From contig NZ_CP032869.1 of the NCBI RefSeq assembly GCF_003576455.2, positions 3,472,001 to 3,536,000 on the forward strand: DNA of 64,000 nt, read 5' to 3'. The translations under genes were made by a program, and so were the position numbers. Shown in pieces: positions 25,962 to 34,944 of the stretch (within the stretch, counting starts at the first letter, position 1; each line of letters starts with the position of its first letter). This stretch comes from Mucilaginibacter celer (GTDB taxonomy: Bacteria; Bacteroidota; Bacteroidia; Sphingobacteriales; Sphingobacteriaceae). The notes under the pieces were generated by a model. It worked only from the letters and a program-made list of their open reading frames with translations, ran no database searches and was not told the DNA's origin.

Positions 25962-25985
25962 GTAATATTTGGGGTAATATGCTGA

Positions 25986-26573
25986 TTATAAAAGCAATAA
26001 TTTAAATATCTCATCTTGTGTTAACACGTATTCTGCAGCTCCATTTTTTATCGCCGACCGCGGCATCTCGGGCATTTCGGCGTCTTCGGGCTGCTGCGCT
26101 ATAGTAAGGCCGCCGCTTTTTCTAATCTTCAACATACCATCAGCCCCGTCCTGATTTGCTCCTGATAACAGTATAGCCACGCATTTGTCGCCATACACTT
26201 CGGCAGCGCTTTCAAAAGTAACATCAATTGATGGTTTTGAGTACCATACGGCCTCCGAAACGTCGAGACTAAAATATCCGCCTTCCTCAATCAGGGTATG
26301 ATAGTTTGCCGGCGCGATATACATGGTATTCTTTTTTAGAATATCCTTATCCTCAATTTCGCGCATATACATACGGCTGTTCTCGGCAAACAGTTTTTCA
26401 ATTTCGCTAAAAAAGTTTTTTTTTCGGTGGATGATAAGGATTACTGTTTTCCCAAACGCACCCGGAAGTTCTTTAATAATGCGGAACAAAATTTTGAACG
26501 AGCCCGCCGAACCGCCGAATAATAGTATTTCGGCAGCCTGCCATCGCTCCAATAAATTTTTATCAGGTGCCAA
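25986..26573 (-). CDS. cheB: CheB-type methylesterase domain protein (stand-alone)
   Basis: 195 residues, only the catalytic domain with no receiver. The catalytic Ser is in 'LLFGGSAGSFK', the His in 'VILIIHRKKN' and the Asp in 'SGANQDGADGML'. It starts with TTG at 26573, the only possible start after an in-frame stop, inside the last codons of cheR (11-bp overlap), which indicates coupled translation. CheB removes methyl groups added by CheR to chemoreceptor glutamates. No receptor is encoded here, so the target may be one of the kinases. Family call firm, target unknown. Confidence 0.88.
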   Translation of the reverse strand: MAPDKNLLERWQAAEILLFGGSAGSFKILFRIIKELPGAFGKTVILIIHRKKNFFSEIEKLFAENSRMYMREIEDKDILKKNTMYIAPANYHTLIEEGGYFSLDVSEAVWYSKPSIDVTFESAAEVYGDKCVAILLSGANQDGADGMLKIRKSGGLTIAQQPEDAEMPEMPRSAIKNGAAEYVLTQDEIFKLLLL

Positions 26574-27393
26574 CTTTTTGATAGATATTTTCCTTTTGGT
26601 TGATTACCTTAAACTTTGTTTTAAAAGCGTCTGACCGGATTGTTTCTTTACTGCCAAGACATAAATAACCCAACGGGCACAGGCTTTTATAAAACAACTC
26701 CAGGATCCGCTCCTGCAAAAACGTTTCGAAATAAATAAAAACGTTGCGGCAGCTAATCATCTGAAACTCATTAAACACATTATCAGATATTAAATTATGT
26801 ACCGAAAACAACGTGTTTTGCTTTAACTCATTATGCACCGAAGCAGCATCATACAAAATGGTAAAATGATCTGTTATCGATCCTTTTAAGCCGGTGTACT
26901 GGTAGTTTTCGGCATAGCTTTTTATGTTGCGTAAGCTGTAAATACCTTTACGGGCCTCCCTCAGCACTTCGGTGTTAATATCTGTACCGTAGATAAACGA
27001 TTTTTTACCTAAACCCGCCTCCTTCATCAGTATGGCCATCGAGTAAACCTCCTCGCCCGTTGAGCAGCCTGCACTCCATATTTTGGCATGCTGATAGGTA
27101 GAAAGGTAAGGCACTACCTGTGTATTAACCGCTTTATAAAAAGCCGGGTCGCGAAACATTTCGGTAACGTTAACCGTAATTTCCTCCAAAAAGCCCTGAA
27201 AAAAGGCGGCATCATTAATCAGTACATGCTTTAAATCGTAAAACTCAAACTTATTGAGCAGCATAATGCGAATAAGCCTGCGCTTTAACGAAGCCTTTGT
27301 ATAGCCCGCAAAATCAAAGCCATGAACTTTTTTTATAATATCAATCAGTTCAAAAACCTGGGCCTGCGATATAATTCCCTGCGCTGTATCCAT
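26563..27393 (-). CDS. cheR: CheR-type protein-glutamate methyltransferase
   Basis: 276 residues with the N-terminal helical CheR domain and a C-terminal SAM-dependent methyltransferase. Motifs: 'TVNVTEMFRDPAFY', 'IWSAGCSTGEEVYSMAI' (SAM-binding), 'IYGTDINTEVLREARKGIY' and 'ISCRNVFIYFE'. The length fits plain CheR without TPR repeats. It sits 2 bp after the large CHASE3 kinase and overlaps cheB, forming one transcription unit. The substrate is unclear because no methyl-accepting chemoreceptor is nearby. Confidence 0.92.
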   Translation of the reverse strand: MDTAQGIISQAQVFELIDIIKKVHGFDFAGYTKASLKRRLIRIMLLNKFEFYDLKHVLINDAAFFQGFLEEITVNVTEMFRDPAFYKAVNTQVVPYLSTYQHAKIWSAGCSTGEEVYSMAILMKEAGLGKKSFIYGTDINTEVLREARKGIYSLRNIKSYAENYQYTGLKGSITDHFTILYDAASVHNELKQNTLFSVHNLISDNVFNEFQMISCRNVFIYFETFLQERILELFYKSLCPLGYLCLGSKETIRSDAFKTKFKVINQKENIYQKVGT

Positions 27394-27395
27394 AA

Positions 27396-30300
27396 TTAAC
27401 TTTCAAGCCACAACTGCATCAGCGATATCAGCCTGTCCATATCAACAGGTTTGGTAATGTAATCGTTGGCGCCCGCCGCTATGCATTTTTCGCGGTCGTC
27501 TTTCATGGCCTTTGCTGTTAAGGCTATTACAGGTAACTTCGCCCATTTGTTTTGTTTACGAATTTGCCTTGTTGCTTCGTAACCATCCATTTTCGGCATC
27601 ATAATATCCATCAATACAATGTCAATATCTCTGATCTCTTCCAGTTTGGTTAGTGCTTCTTCTCCGTCGTTAGCTATCTCTACATTGAAGTCATAACCCT
27701 GCAAGGCACTGCTTAATGCAAAAATATTGCGCATATCATCATCCACTATCAACACTTTTTTACCCTTAATACTGTCTTTACTTTTGGTAACCATTTTTGG
27801 TTTTAGAGTTGCGGGTTGCGGGCTGTTATTGGCCGCGGTTTCACTTATTTTGTTCAGGAACAAATTCACCTCGTCTATAAGCCTGTCTGACGATTTATTG
27901 GTTTTTACCACCATGGCGTTGGCGTACTGCATCAGGCGGTTAACTGATGTTTTATCAAGCTCCATGGCGGTGTTGATAATCACGGGCAATGCCAAAAAGC
28001 GTTCAACCTCTTTAATTTTATCCAACAAATCCAACCCCGAAATATCCGGCAGGTTAAGATCAAGAATTACGCACTGGTACTCGTTTTCATGCAACATCCT
28101 GAATGCTGACTCGCCATCGAAAGCCTGATCTACCGTAATGCCCTGGCTTTGCATCAAATCTTTTAGTGCCTGGCTTTGGGCTTTATGATCTTCAACCAGC
28201 AGGATCTGTTTAAAACGTGTACCGCTTTGCACCATAATATCGGCAAAAAGCTTATCCAGCGTTTCGGTATTAATTGGTTTTTTAAGGAAATTGATGGCGC
28301 CCTCACGACGAACGCGATTGGCCGCCGCATCGCCGGCCGACATCAGGTGTACCGGGATATGCATAGTTTCCTCATCATTTTTCAACTCCTTTAAAATTTG
28401 CCAGCCATCTTTGCCCGGCAGCATAATATCCAGCACCACAGCATCGGGCTTAGCCTCTTTTATGGTTTCAACCGCGCGTGTGCCTTCGTATACCATGATA
28501 GATTTATAACCATGATCGCGGGCATAATCCTGCAATATATTGGCAAAGTTTTTATCATCCTCCACAATAACTACCAAAGGTTCGCGGCCCGGATCGCGTG
28601 GTGCAGGTTTTATTTGTGGCAAAACCTCGGCAACAGGTTTAAAGGTTTCGGCTGTTGGCAATACCTCTTCAACATGCTGAACAATTTTTGCCTCGTATGG
28701 CACAGTAAGTGTAAATTCGCTGCCTATCCCCGGTTCGCTGCTCAGGGTTATGCTACCGCCCAACAGATAGGCAAGCTCGCGGCTGATAGATAAGCCTAAA
28801 CCGGTGCCACCATATTTACGACTGGTTGACCCATCGGCCTGCTGAAAGGCTTCAAATATCACACGCTGCTTCTCGGCCGGGATGCCAATACCCGAATCTT
28901 TTATGGTAAAGCTGACAGTTTTGGGCGCCGCACCCCGCTTAACGTTGATGGATATCGATCCGTTTTCGGGTGTAAATTTAAACGCGTTGCTCAACAGGTT
29001 TTTAATTACCTGCTCAAGACGCACCTTATCGGTAAATATAGTAGCCGGTAGGTCTTTACTTATGGCTGTGGTATAATTGATATGCTTGTTACCCGCCACC
29101 TCGGCAAATAACATTTCCATATCGTTTACAATATCGGCTACCTTGATATCCTCATTCTGCATATCCAGCTTGCCCGATTCAATTTTTGACAAGTCGAGGA
29201 TATCATTAATAAGGGTCAACAAATCGTTACCGGCATTGAATATTACGCTGGCATATTTGATCTGATCTTCCGACAGGTTGAGCGGTTTATTATCTTTCAG
29301 GATGCGGGCCAGTACCAGGATACTGTTAAGGGGCGTGCGCAATTCGTGGCTCATATTGGCCAAAAACTCCGATTTATATTTACCTGTAGTTTCCAGTTCC
29401 TGAACTTTAATGTCGATAGCGCGGCGGGCTTCTTCAATGGCCTGGTTCTTTTCTTCCAACAAGCTGGCTTTCTCTTCCAGTTCAGCATTGGTGGTGCGCA
29501 ATTCTTCCTGCTGTACGCGTAGTTCTTCTTCAGATGCCTGCAGTTCTTCGGTTTTTTGAACCAGTTCTTCGTTGGTAACACGCAGTTCTTCCTGTTGTGC
29601 TTCCAGTTCTTCGGCCTGTTGCTGGGTTTCTTCGTACAGATCGTGCATAATGGTACGTGCCTGCGCAGTATTTATTGCTATGCCTATATCATTGGCCACA
29701 GCCAGAATGTATTGCGATTTATTGGCGGCCAGATCTTCGTTAAAGGCCACCTCCATTACACCCTTCAGCTTTTTATCAAAGTAGAAAGGAACGATGAATG
29801 TTTCCGTCAAATCAGTTTTTAATACCGATGATGATAATTCAAGTTTATCGTTAATTTTTCCTTTTACAACGGTAGCCTTTCCGTTTGCGGCTGCCTGGCC
29901 CAGCCAGCCTTCGCCAAAACGTACTGATTTTTTAACAAAATCTGGATTATGGAAAGCATACGAAGCATAAAGCTCAAGCCTATCGCTGGCCTCATTATAC
30001 AAATAAAACGTGCCCGCTACTGCGTTGGTATACGTACAAACTTCCGACAGGATGTTGGCCGACAATTCTTTTTCGGCCTGCTGGCCCTGCATTTTTTCGT
30101 TGAGAGCAGCGGTGCCGGTAAGCAGCCAGTTTTTGGCTTCATTATCGGCAAGTACGCGGCCAAGTTCAATATTGGCAACCCTGATCTCTTCTTCTATTTT
30201 CTTTTGCTGATCGAATGTTTTCTGGATGTAGAAGAACAGCATCAGGATGATGAGGAGAAACACCAGCGAGCCGCAGGCTATCACTATTTTGGCAAATGTT

Positions 30301-30839
30301 GAAGCTTCCTGTGAGCTTTCCTTACGGTTGCCAAGCAGTCGTTCCTCGGCATTGGTCATGTGGTCAATAAGCATCCGGATGTGGTCCATATTCTCCTTGC
30401 CATTTAAAAACATATTACGCTGCACCATGTAATCCAAACCCTGCGCTTCTCGGGTTTCGATATTTGTTTTCAGGATCAGCAACTGATCCTTCACCAGTTT
30501 GTTAATCGAATCTACGCGTTTTATCTGCATAGGATTATCCTTAACCATATCTTTTAAATTGGCAAGGTCATCGGCTATTTTAGGCAAAGCAGCATTATAA
30601 GGATCAAGAAATACCTTTTTGTTGGTAGCACCGTAGCCACGCATCCCGGTTTCGGCATCAATCAATTCCTGTAATAAACTGGTTGAGGTATGAATAACCT
30701 TTTGGGTATGATCAACCCAGGTATTATCCTCTTCAAATTTAATCAGGCTGTTGAACGACAAAATGCCAACTATAAAAACAAGGATAATAGAAACCGTGAA
30801 GCCCGCTAAAACCTGCTGGCGAAAAGAAAACTTTAACAT
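27396..30839 (-). CDS. CHASE3-GAF hybrid histidine kinase with three receivers
   Basis: 1147 residues. Helix 1 (9-31), a periplasmic CHASE3 sensor (about 35-180, 'LLQELIDAETGMRGY'), helix 2 (184-205) and a GAF domain (about 255-395). A Glu/Gln-rich coiled coil (about 400-485) is built of 'QEELRxTNEEL' heptads. HisKA has His498 in 'ANMSHELRTPLNS', and HATPase carries 'NLLSNAFKFT', 'KDSGIGIP' and 'GGTGLGLSIS'. Three receivers follow, with acceptors in 'VVLDIMLPGKDG', 'VILDLNLPDISG' and 'VLMDIMMPKMDG'. It is the first gene of the cheR-cheB-kinase cluster. Confidence 0.93.
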   Translation of the reverse strand: MLKFSFRQQVLAGFTVSIILVFIVGILSFNSLIKFEEDNTWVDHTQKVIHTSTSLLQELIDAETGMRGYGATNKKVFLDPYNAALPKIADDLANLKDMVKDNPMQIKRVDSINKLVKDQLLILKTNIETREAQGLDYMVQRNMFLNGKENMDHIRMLIDHMTNAEERLLGNRKESSQEASTFAKIVIACGSLVFLLIILMLFFYIQKTFDQQKKIEEEIRVANIELGRVLADNEAKNWLLTGTAALNEKMQGQQAEKELSANILSEVCTYTNAVAGTFYLYNEASDRLELYASYAFHNPDFVKKSVRFGEGWLGQAAANGKATVVKGKINDKLELSSSVLKTDLTETFIVPFYFDKKLKGVMEVAFNEDLAANKSQYILAVANDIGIAINTAQARTIMHDLYEETQQQAEELEAQQEELRVTNEELVQKTEELQASEEELRVQQEELRTTNAELEEKASLLEEKNQAIEEARRAIDIKVQELETTGKYKSEFLANMSHELRTPLNSILVLARILKDNKPLNLSEDQIKYASVIFNAGNDLLTLINDILDLSKIESGKLDMQNEDIKVADIVNDMEMLFAEVAGNKHINYTTAISKDLPATIFTDKVRLEQVIKNLLSNAFKFTPENGSISINVKRGAAPKTVSFTIKDSGIGIPAEKQRVIFEAFQQADGSTSRKYGGTGLGLSISRELAYLLGGSITLSSEPGIGSEFTLTVPYEAKIVQHVEEVLPTAETFKPVAEVLPQIKPAPRDPGREPLVVIVEDDKNFANILQDYARDHGYKSIMVYEGTRAVETIKEAKPDAVVLDIMLPGKDGWQILKELKNDEETMHIPVHLMSAGDAAANRVRREGAINFLKKPINTETLDKLFADIMVQSGTRFKQILLVEDHKAQSQALKDLMQSQGITVDQAFDGESAFRMLHENEYQCVILDLNLPDISGLDLLDKIKEVERFLALPVIINTAMELDKTSVNRLMQYANAMVVKTNKSSDRLIDEVNLFLNKISETAANNSPQPATLKPKMVTKSKDSIKGKKVLIVDDDMRNIFALSSALQGYDFNVEIANDGEEALTKLEEIRDIDIVLMDIMMPKMDGYEATRQIRKQNKWAKLPVIALTAKAMKDDREKCIAAGANDYITKPVDMDRLISLMQLWLES

Positions 30840-30876
30840 TAGGTATTTGTGTTAATCTCTGAGATACAAATATGTT

Positions 30877-30908
30877 TAAAAAAAAGCTGTAATGTAAACA
30901 TTACAGCT
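30877..30908 (-). terminator. Intrinsic terminator of the helicase-gldC operon
   Basis: AGCTGTAATG and CATTACAGCT form a perfect 10-bp stem with a 4-nt loop. On the minus strand it is followed by eight T. It lies 22 bp past the stop of the 30930-31367 gene. Confidence 0.88.
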
Positions 30909-30929
30909 AATTAAAACATACCAGGAATA

Positions 30930-31367
30930 TTAATTCGTTTCAGTGGTATCGGTTGCAGCGGGGATAAAAACTTTTGGCTTACTGCTCATAGCACCGATTA
31001 CGGCCAAAACCGGGCCGGCAAACATTGCATACCAGCCCCATTGAAACTTAAGCTGGCTGGTTAAAAATTTGTTGATGCCTTTAAAAGGGATAAAGCTAAA
31101 TGTAGAGTTTACCTTAAAAATGGCGGCAGCTAAAAGCAATACAACCAATACCAGCGACAACCAGGCTGCGGCGCGCATAACTTTTGCCTGGTTAAGAAAC
31201 GATACGATAATACCGATAACGGCTACCAGTAAAAGCACCAGGCCATAAGGCTGGTTTAATTTATAGATATTCCAGCTGGCTACATGGAACACCCTTAATA
31301 AGGGACAGTAGGTTGCCGCGAAAAGCAAGGCAAAACCTACAAATGAAAAAATTGAGCTAAGGCGCAT
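30930..31367 (-). CDS. Hypothetical four-helix membrane protein downstream of gldC
   Basis: 145 residues from the ATG at 31367; the open frame extends to 31415 but that would overlap gldC. Four hydrophobic helices are visible, starting with 'IFSFVGFALLFAATYCPLL', with 'GWYAMFAGPVLAVIGA' last, and a short soluble C-terminus. No recognised domain. It is the last gene of a helicase, 88-residue protein, gldC, membrane protein unit closed by a strong terminator. A structural or transport role cannot be decided. Confidence 0.8.
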   Translation of the reverse strand: MRLSSIFSFVGFALLFAATYCPLLRVFHVASWNIYKLNQPYGLVLLLVAVIGIIVSFLNQAKVMRAAAWLSLVLVVLLLAAAIFKVNSTFSFIPFKGINKFLTSQLKFQWGWYAMFAGPVLAVIGAMSSKPKVFIPAATDTTETN

Positions 31368-31374
31368 ATTTAGG

Positions 31375-31707
31375 TTATTTTTGAGTGATCTCCATTTTAT
31401 CGGCAAAGTGGGCACAGTAGTCGCGCAGGTCTTCTACTATGTTTTTTTCGCCGGTGGCGCGTAAAAAGCTGTCGCCCATGGTTTGAAGGGTTTCGTAGAA
31501 GAAACGTTTCATCTCATCAACCGGCATATCTTTGGTCCAAAGGTCGATGCGCAGGGTATTTTTATAGCTTTGATCCCACAGGGCAAGCATCATTGATTTT
31601 ACAGGCAACGCTTCTTTATTGGTCGAGTCGGTCGATTCCCAAAGGATATGTTCAGGAACGTTATTATCATCAAGGGTAACGGTAAGCTTTATTTCAGCGG
31701 TTTTCAT
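31375..31707 (-). CDS. gldC: Gliding motility-associated protein GldC
   Basis: About 110 residues starting 'MKTAEIKLTV'; upstream codons would overlap the preceding gene. The core 'NVPEHILWESTDS', 'SMMLALWDQSYKNTLRIDLWTKDMPVDEMKRFF' (two blocks), 'MGDSFLRATGEKN' and 'DYCAHFADK' matches GldC along its whole length. In Flavobacterium GldC accompanies gliding motility genes, but homologues occur in non-gliding relatives. No other gld gene is nearby. Biochemical role unknown. Confidence 0.88.
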   Translation of the reverse strand: MKTAEIKLTVTLDDNNVPEHILWESTDSTNKEALPVKSMMLALWDQSYKNTLRIDLWTKDMPVDEMKRFFYETLQTMGDSFLRATGEKNIVEDLRDYCAHFADKMEITQK

Positions 31708-31714
31708 TTTATTT

Positions 31715-31981
31715 TTATTTAACAAGTAAGAATATAACGATGACCAGCACGATGAAGAAACTCTCCACCATCCAGATCCTTTTGGTTTCGATAAAAAAAT
31801 TGCGGAACATGATGTCTATCACAAAAACCACAAAGGCAAATAATAAAAATATCCAGCCAATGGTGCCCCCCCAATGCTCCAGCGGTTTACCGGCGATACT
31901 TGCTCCGTTAATGAACACATAGGCTGCTACAGCTACTAAAAAAGCGGTAAAAAAGTTTAAAGGGGTAAATCTGAATTTCAT
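31715..31981 (-). CDS. Hypothetical three-helix membrane protein
   Basis: 88 residues: helices 'FFTAFLVAVAAYVFINGAS', 'TIGWIFLLFAFVVFVIDIMF' and a C-terminal 'WMVESFFIVLVIVIFLLVK'. Small Bacteroidota proteins of this kind commonly sit next to gldC; the function is not known. It begins 8 bp after the DEAD-box helicase stop and ends 7 bp before gldC. Confidence 0.82.
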   Translation of the reverse strand: MKFRFTPLNFFTAFLVAVAAYVFINGASIAGKPLEHWGGTIGWIFLLFAFVVFVIDIMFRNFFIETKRIWMVESFFIVLVIVIFLLVK

Positions 31982-31989
31982 TGATGGGT

Positions 31990-33342
31990 TTAGTGACGTT
32001 TTTTGCCTTTAGATGATTTGCCTGTACCCTGCCTGGCGGCTTTTGAGCCATACTTTGATCTATCCTTATTAGCATCAAATTTTTTACGCTGGTTAAGGGT
32101 CTTCTTTTCGTGGAAAGCGCCTTTAAAGTCGGGATCTTCTTTGCGTTTTTGCATGTCTATTTCCCGGGCCTGATCCTGGCGCTCTTCATAAGGTGTTTCT
32201 TCAATAAACACATCATCCGGGATGTTATCAACCGGGATGGTTTGTTTGATCAGCTTTTCGATCTTACGAATATAATAAATCTCGGAAGGCGTAGCAAAGG
32301 TGATAGCCTCGCCCGATTGCAGCGCCCGGCCGGTCCGGCCGATACGATGCACATAATCTTCAATAACCACCGGCACATCAAAATTGATCACGTGGCTTAC
32401 ATCGCTCACATCAATTCCGCGCGAAGCCACATCGGTAGCCACCAAAATCTTGACATCATCATTTTTAAATGAATTGATGGAGTTGATGCGGGTATTTTGT
32501 CCTTTATTGGCATGAAGTACCTTCACTTCAGTCTCGCCAAACTTACGGGTGAGAAATTTAAACACATCCTCGGCTACCGAACGGGTTTTGCAAAACACGA
32601 TTAGTTTGGTAATCTCGCCCTCATTATCCAACAGCTTTTTAAGCAGGTTAATTTTGGTTTTGATGTTGGGCACATGGTACAAGTGCTGGTTAACCGTTTG
32701 CGCCGGCGTAGCCTGCGGTGTAACCTCAATAACTGTAGGAAACTCCAGGAAGTTTGCAGAAAGCTGATGTACCTTATCGCTCATGGTAGCCGAAAAAAGC
32801 AGGTTCTGCCTTTTTACGGGGACTACTTCCAGTATTCGGTTTATCTGGGGCATAAAGCCCATATCCATCATTTTGTCGGCTTCATCTAAAACCAATACCT
32901 GTAATGTTTTGGTAACGATATGGCCGGCAAGGTAAATATCCATAAACCGGCCGGGGGTGGCCACAATAATATCAACACCTTTGTTAACCTGTTCAATTTG
33001 CGTTTTAGGACCAAGGCCGCCGTAAAGCAGCACAACCCTCAGATCGGTGTAGGCTGCAAAAGCCTTGATATTCTCTTCAATTTGCATGGCCAGCTCGCGC
33101 GTTGGCGATACGATGAGCGCGCGGGCATGTTCGCCCTGGGCATATTTAAGCTTCATGATAATGGGCAATACATAGGCCGCGGTTTTACCTGTACCTGTTT
33201 GCGCAATACCCATTACATCCTGCCCGTTCAATATTGGCGGAATAGCTTTTTGCTGAATAGGCGTAGCTTCGGTATAACCGGCATCGGCTATCGCGTTAAG
33301 AATTTGCCGGTTAAATTTAAAATCATCAAAAGTTACTGCCAT
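31990..33342 (-). CDS. DEAD-box ATP-dependent RNA helicase, RhlE-like
   Basis: About 450 residues from the ATG at 33342. Q motif and motif I 'AQTGTGKTAAY', Ia 'SPTRELAMQI', Ib 'ATPGRFMD', II 'VLDEADKMMDMGF' (DEAD), III 'LFSATM', and in the second RecA domain 'IVFCKTRSVAEDVF', 'VATDVASRGIDV' and 'HRIGRTGR'. A basic, low-complexity C-terminal tail ('KAARQGTGKSSKGKKRH') should bind RNA. Likely involved in ribosome assembly or RNA turnover. A well-matched promoter ends only 4 bases from the ATG. It leads the gldC operon. Confidence 0.93.
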   Translation of the reverse strand: MAVTFDDFKFNRQILNAIADAGYTEATPIQQKAIPPILNGQDVMGIAQTGTGKTAAYVLPIIMKLKYAQGEHARALIVSPTRELAMQIEENIKAFAAYTDLRVVLLYGGLGPKTQIEQVNKGVDIIVATPGRFMDIYLAGHIVTKTLQVLVLDEADKMMDMGFMPQINRILEVVPVKRQNLLFSATMSDKVHQLSANFLEFPTVIEVTPQATPAQTVNQHLYHVPNIKTKINLLKKLLDNEGEITKLIVFCKTRSVAEDVFKFLTRKFGETEVKVLHANKGQNTRINSINSFKNDDVKILVATDVASRGIDVSDVSHVINFDVPVVIEDYVHRIGRTGRALQSGEAITFATPSEIYYIRKIEKLIKQTIPVDNIPDDVFIEETPYEERQDQAREIDMQKRKEDPDFKGAFHEKKTLNQRKKFDANKDRSKYGSKAARQGTGKSSKGKKRH

Positions 33343-33346
33343 GCCG

Positions 33347-33378
33347 CAAAGATAGGCTTTTTGTTGAAGTAGGAACAA
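33347..33378 (-). promoter_or_regulatory. Promoter of the DEAD-box helicase operon
   Basis: TTG (33376-33378 complement) and TATCTTTG (33347-33354 complement) are separated by 21 bases, a good Bacteroidota primary-sigma match. The -7 element ends 4 bases before the ATG, so transcription should begin at or next to the start codon. Confidence 0.68.
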
Positions 33379-33426
33379 TGGTGGGAAAACATGGGGGTGT
33401 CAGGAAATTTTTAGAAGCAGGAAGTT

Positions 33427-34030
33427 TAGAGGCAGGAGACAAGAAAGAAAGAAAGAAAGAAAAATATAGAAACATCCTTGTGAGTAGACAAAAGTCGATG
33501 CCTCTGAAGGATAATTACGATATCAACATTTTGTCATCCTGAGTTGGGGTATATTTGCGCACAAATAATCGCATTGGAAATGACATTTTTTTTACATCTG
33601 ATTATCAACGCGTTATAGACTTTTCAAGGGCAGGAACGAAGCATCTTCTTCGCCCTGTATAGCCGCTATACAAGTTATAGAAGATGCTTCGTTCTTCAGC
33701 ATGACATAATTAAATGGGTGTCATCGCTGAGCCCCGTCGAAGCATGGTTGGGAGGGCCTCTGCGCGCGACCCTTCGACAAGCTCAGGGTTGACAGACCGC
33801 CCCGCATAATGACATAAATCCTTCAGAGGCCGCGGCTTTTACTTACTACCCATGACATAATTAAAAAGTTTGTCATCCTGAGTTGGGGTATATTTGCGCA
33901 CAAATAATCGCATTGGAAATGACATTTTTTCACATCTGATTATCAACACGTTATAGACTTGTCAATGGCAGCGATAGCGAAGGATCTTCTTTAACAAGCA
34001 TGGCGGCTATACAGGGAAGAGGCTAAGCAG
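33427..34030. repeat. Repeat-rich intergenic block with direct repeats and REP-like palindromes
   Basis: No gene in 33379-34035. It holds a (GAAA)n microsatellite at 33441-33463 and a ~97-bp direct repeat at 33531-33627 and 33870-33965 (four differences by eye). A perfect 16-bp inverted repeat (GAACGAAGCATCTTCT, 33634-33649 with 33679-33694) has an inner TATAGCcGCTATA. A further imperfect palindrome at about 33719-33796 is built from GTCAT...CTGAGC...GTCGAAG words. Such GTCATxCTGAxC/GAAGCATCTTCT palindromes are familiar Bacteroidota extragenic repeats. Confidence 0.85.
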
Positions 34031-34035
34031 CAAGC

Positions 34036-34920
34036 TTATGCATTATAAACCACTGCAAACTCCTTAGCAAAATCCTGCAAAGTAACCTTACCCGATGTGG
34101 TTGGCCTGTGCTTATCGTAATCTTCCCAAATCTTTGCGCTTCTTACGGCGGTGCCCATTTCAACAAAATTGCGGGTCATTTCGGCAGGCACGCCGGCTTG
34201 TAACAGGCCAGCTTCAAGCTGCTCGTCGGTAAATTCAATCCATGGCAGTTCGGGCTTGCCTATGGCCTGGCCTAAAGTTGCGGCTACCTCACTGGTTGTG
34301 GCTTCAGCGCTTACAATGTAACGAACGCCTTTACCTGTAAAATCATGTTGCAGCTCTTCGGCTATGGCGGCGGCAATATCCCTTGGGTGCACCATAATCA
34401 ACCTTGTATCGGCATCGTAATTTGAACCGATGATGCCCTGGTGTTTGATCAGATTGATATTGCCGTAAAAGTTGGTGAAGAAGAACGGCGCGCGGACAAA
34501 TTTTATATCAACACCATCCAGCTTGCTAAAAATACCTTCAACATCATGAATCCCCTTTATCGGGCCCACACCGCTGTCCAGGTGTGCGCCGATGCTGCTC
34601 AGCATAACAACTTTTTTAATGCCCGAACGCCTGATGGCTTCTGCATAGCTTTCACCGGTTTCAATTTGGTATGCCCTTAGGCTTTCGGCACCAAAATTTG
34701 GAGGAACCATGGCATAAAGGGCATCGGCACCAGTGAATGTATCGGTTAAAAAATCAGCATAAGCTAACGAACCAATAGCGGCTTTAGCGCCAAGGGCTTC
34801 TATTTCTGCGGTTTTATCTGCATTGTTGCTAATTACTGTTACATTGTGGCCTGCGGCAACTAATGTTTGCGTTAATGGTTTGCTTATGTTTCCGGTTGAA
34901 CCTGTTACTATAATTTTCAT
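34036..34920 (-). CDS. NmrA-like NAD(P)-binding atypical SDR
   Basis: About 294 residues from ATG 34920 ('MKIIVTGSTGNISKPLTQTL'); the frame continues upstream to 35124 but that would cross the divergent promoter and regulator. The Rossmann motif is 'TGSTGNIS' and the NmrA-type 'VVMLSSIGAH', 'FVRAPFFFTNFYGNI' and 'MVHPRDIAAAIAEEL' follow. Relatives include NAD(P)H:quinone oxidoreductase 2-like and redox-sensing NmrA proteins. The active-site Tyr-x-x-x-Lys of classic SDRs is absent, as usual. It is divergent from and probably controlled by the HxlR regulator. Confidence 0.88.
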   Translation of the reverse strand: MKIIVTGSTGNISKPLTQTLVAAGHNVTVISNNADKTAEIEALGAKAAIGSLAYADFLTDTFTGADALYAMVPPNFGAESLRAYQIETGESYAEAIRRSGIKKVVMLSSIGAHLDSGVGPIKGIHDVEGIFSKLDGVDIKFVRAPFFFTNFYGNINLIKHQGIIGSNYDADTRLIMVHPRDIAAAIAEELQHDFTGKGVRYIVSAEATTSEVAATLGQAIGKPELPWIEFTDEQLEAGLLQAGVPAEMTRNFVEMGTAVRSAKIWEDYDKHRPTTSGKVTLQDFAKEFAVVYNA

Positions 34921-34944
34921 GATATGTTTTGTTTTTATTGAGAG

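Noticed and set aside
33441..33463. (GAAA)n tract as a phase-variation switch
   Set aside because: It lies in a gene-free spacer more than 90 bp from any start codon and the helicase promoter does not include it.
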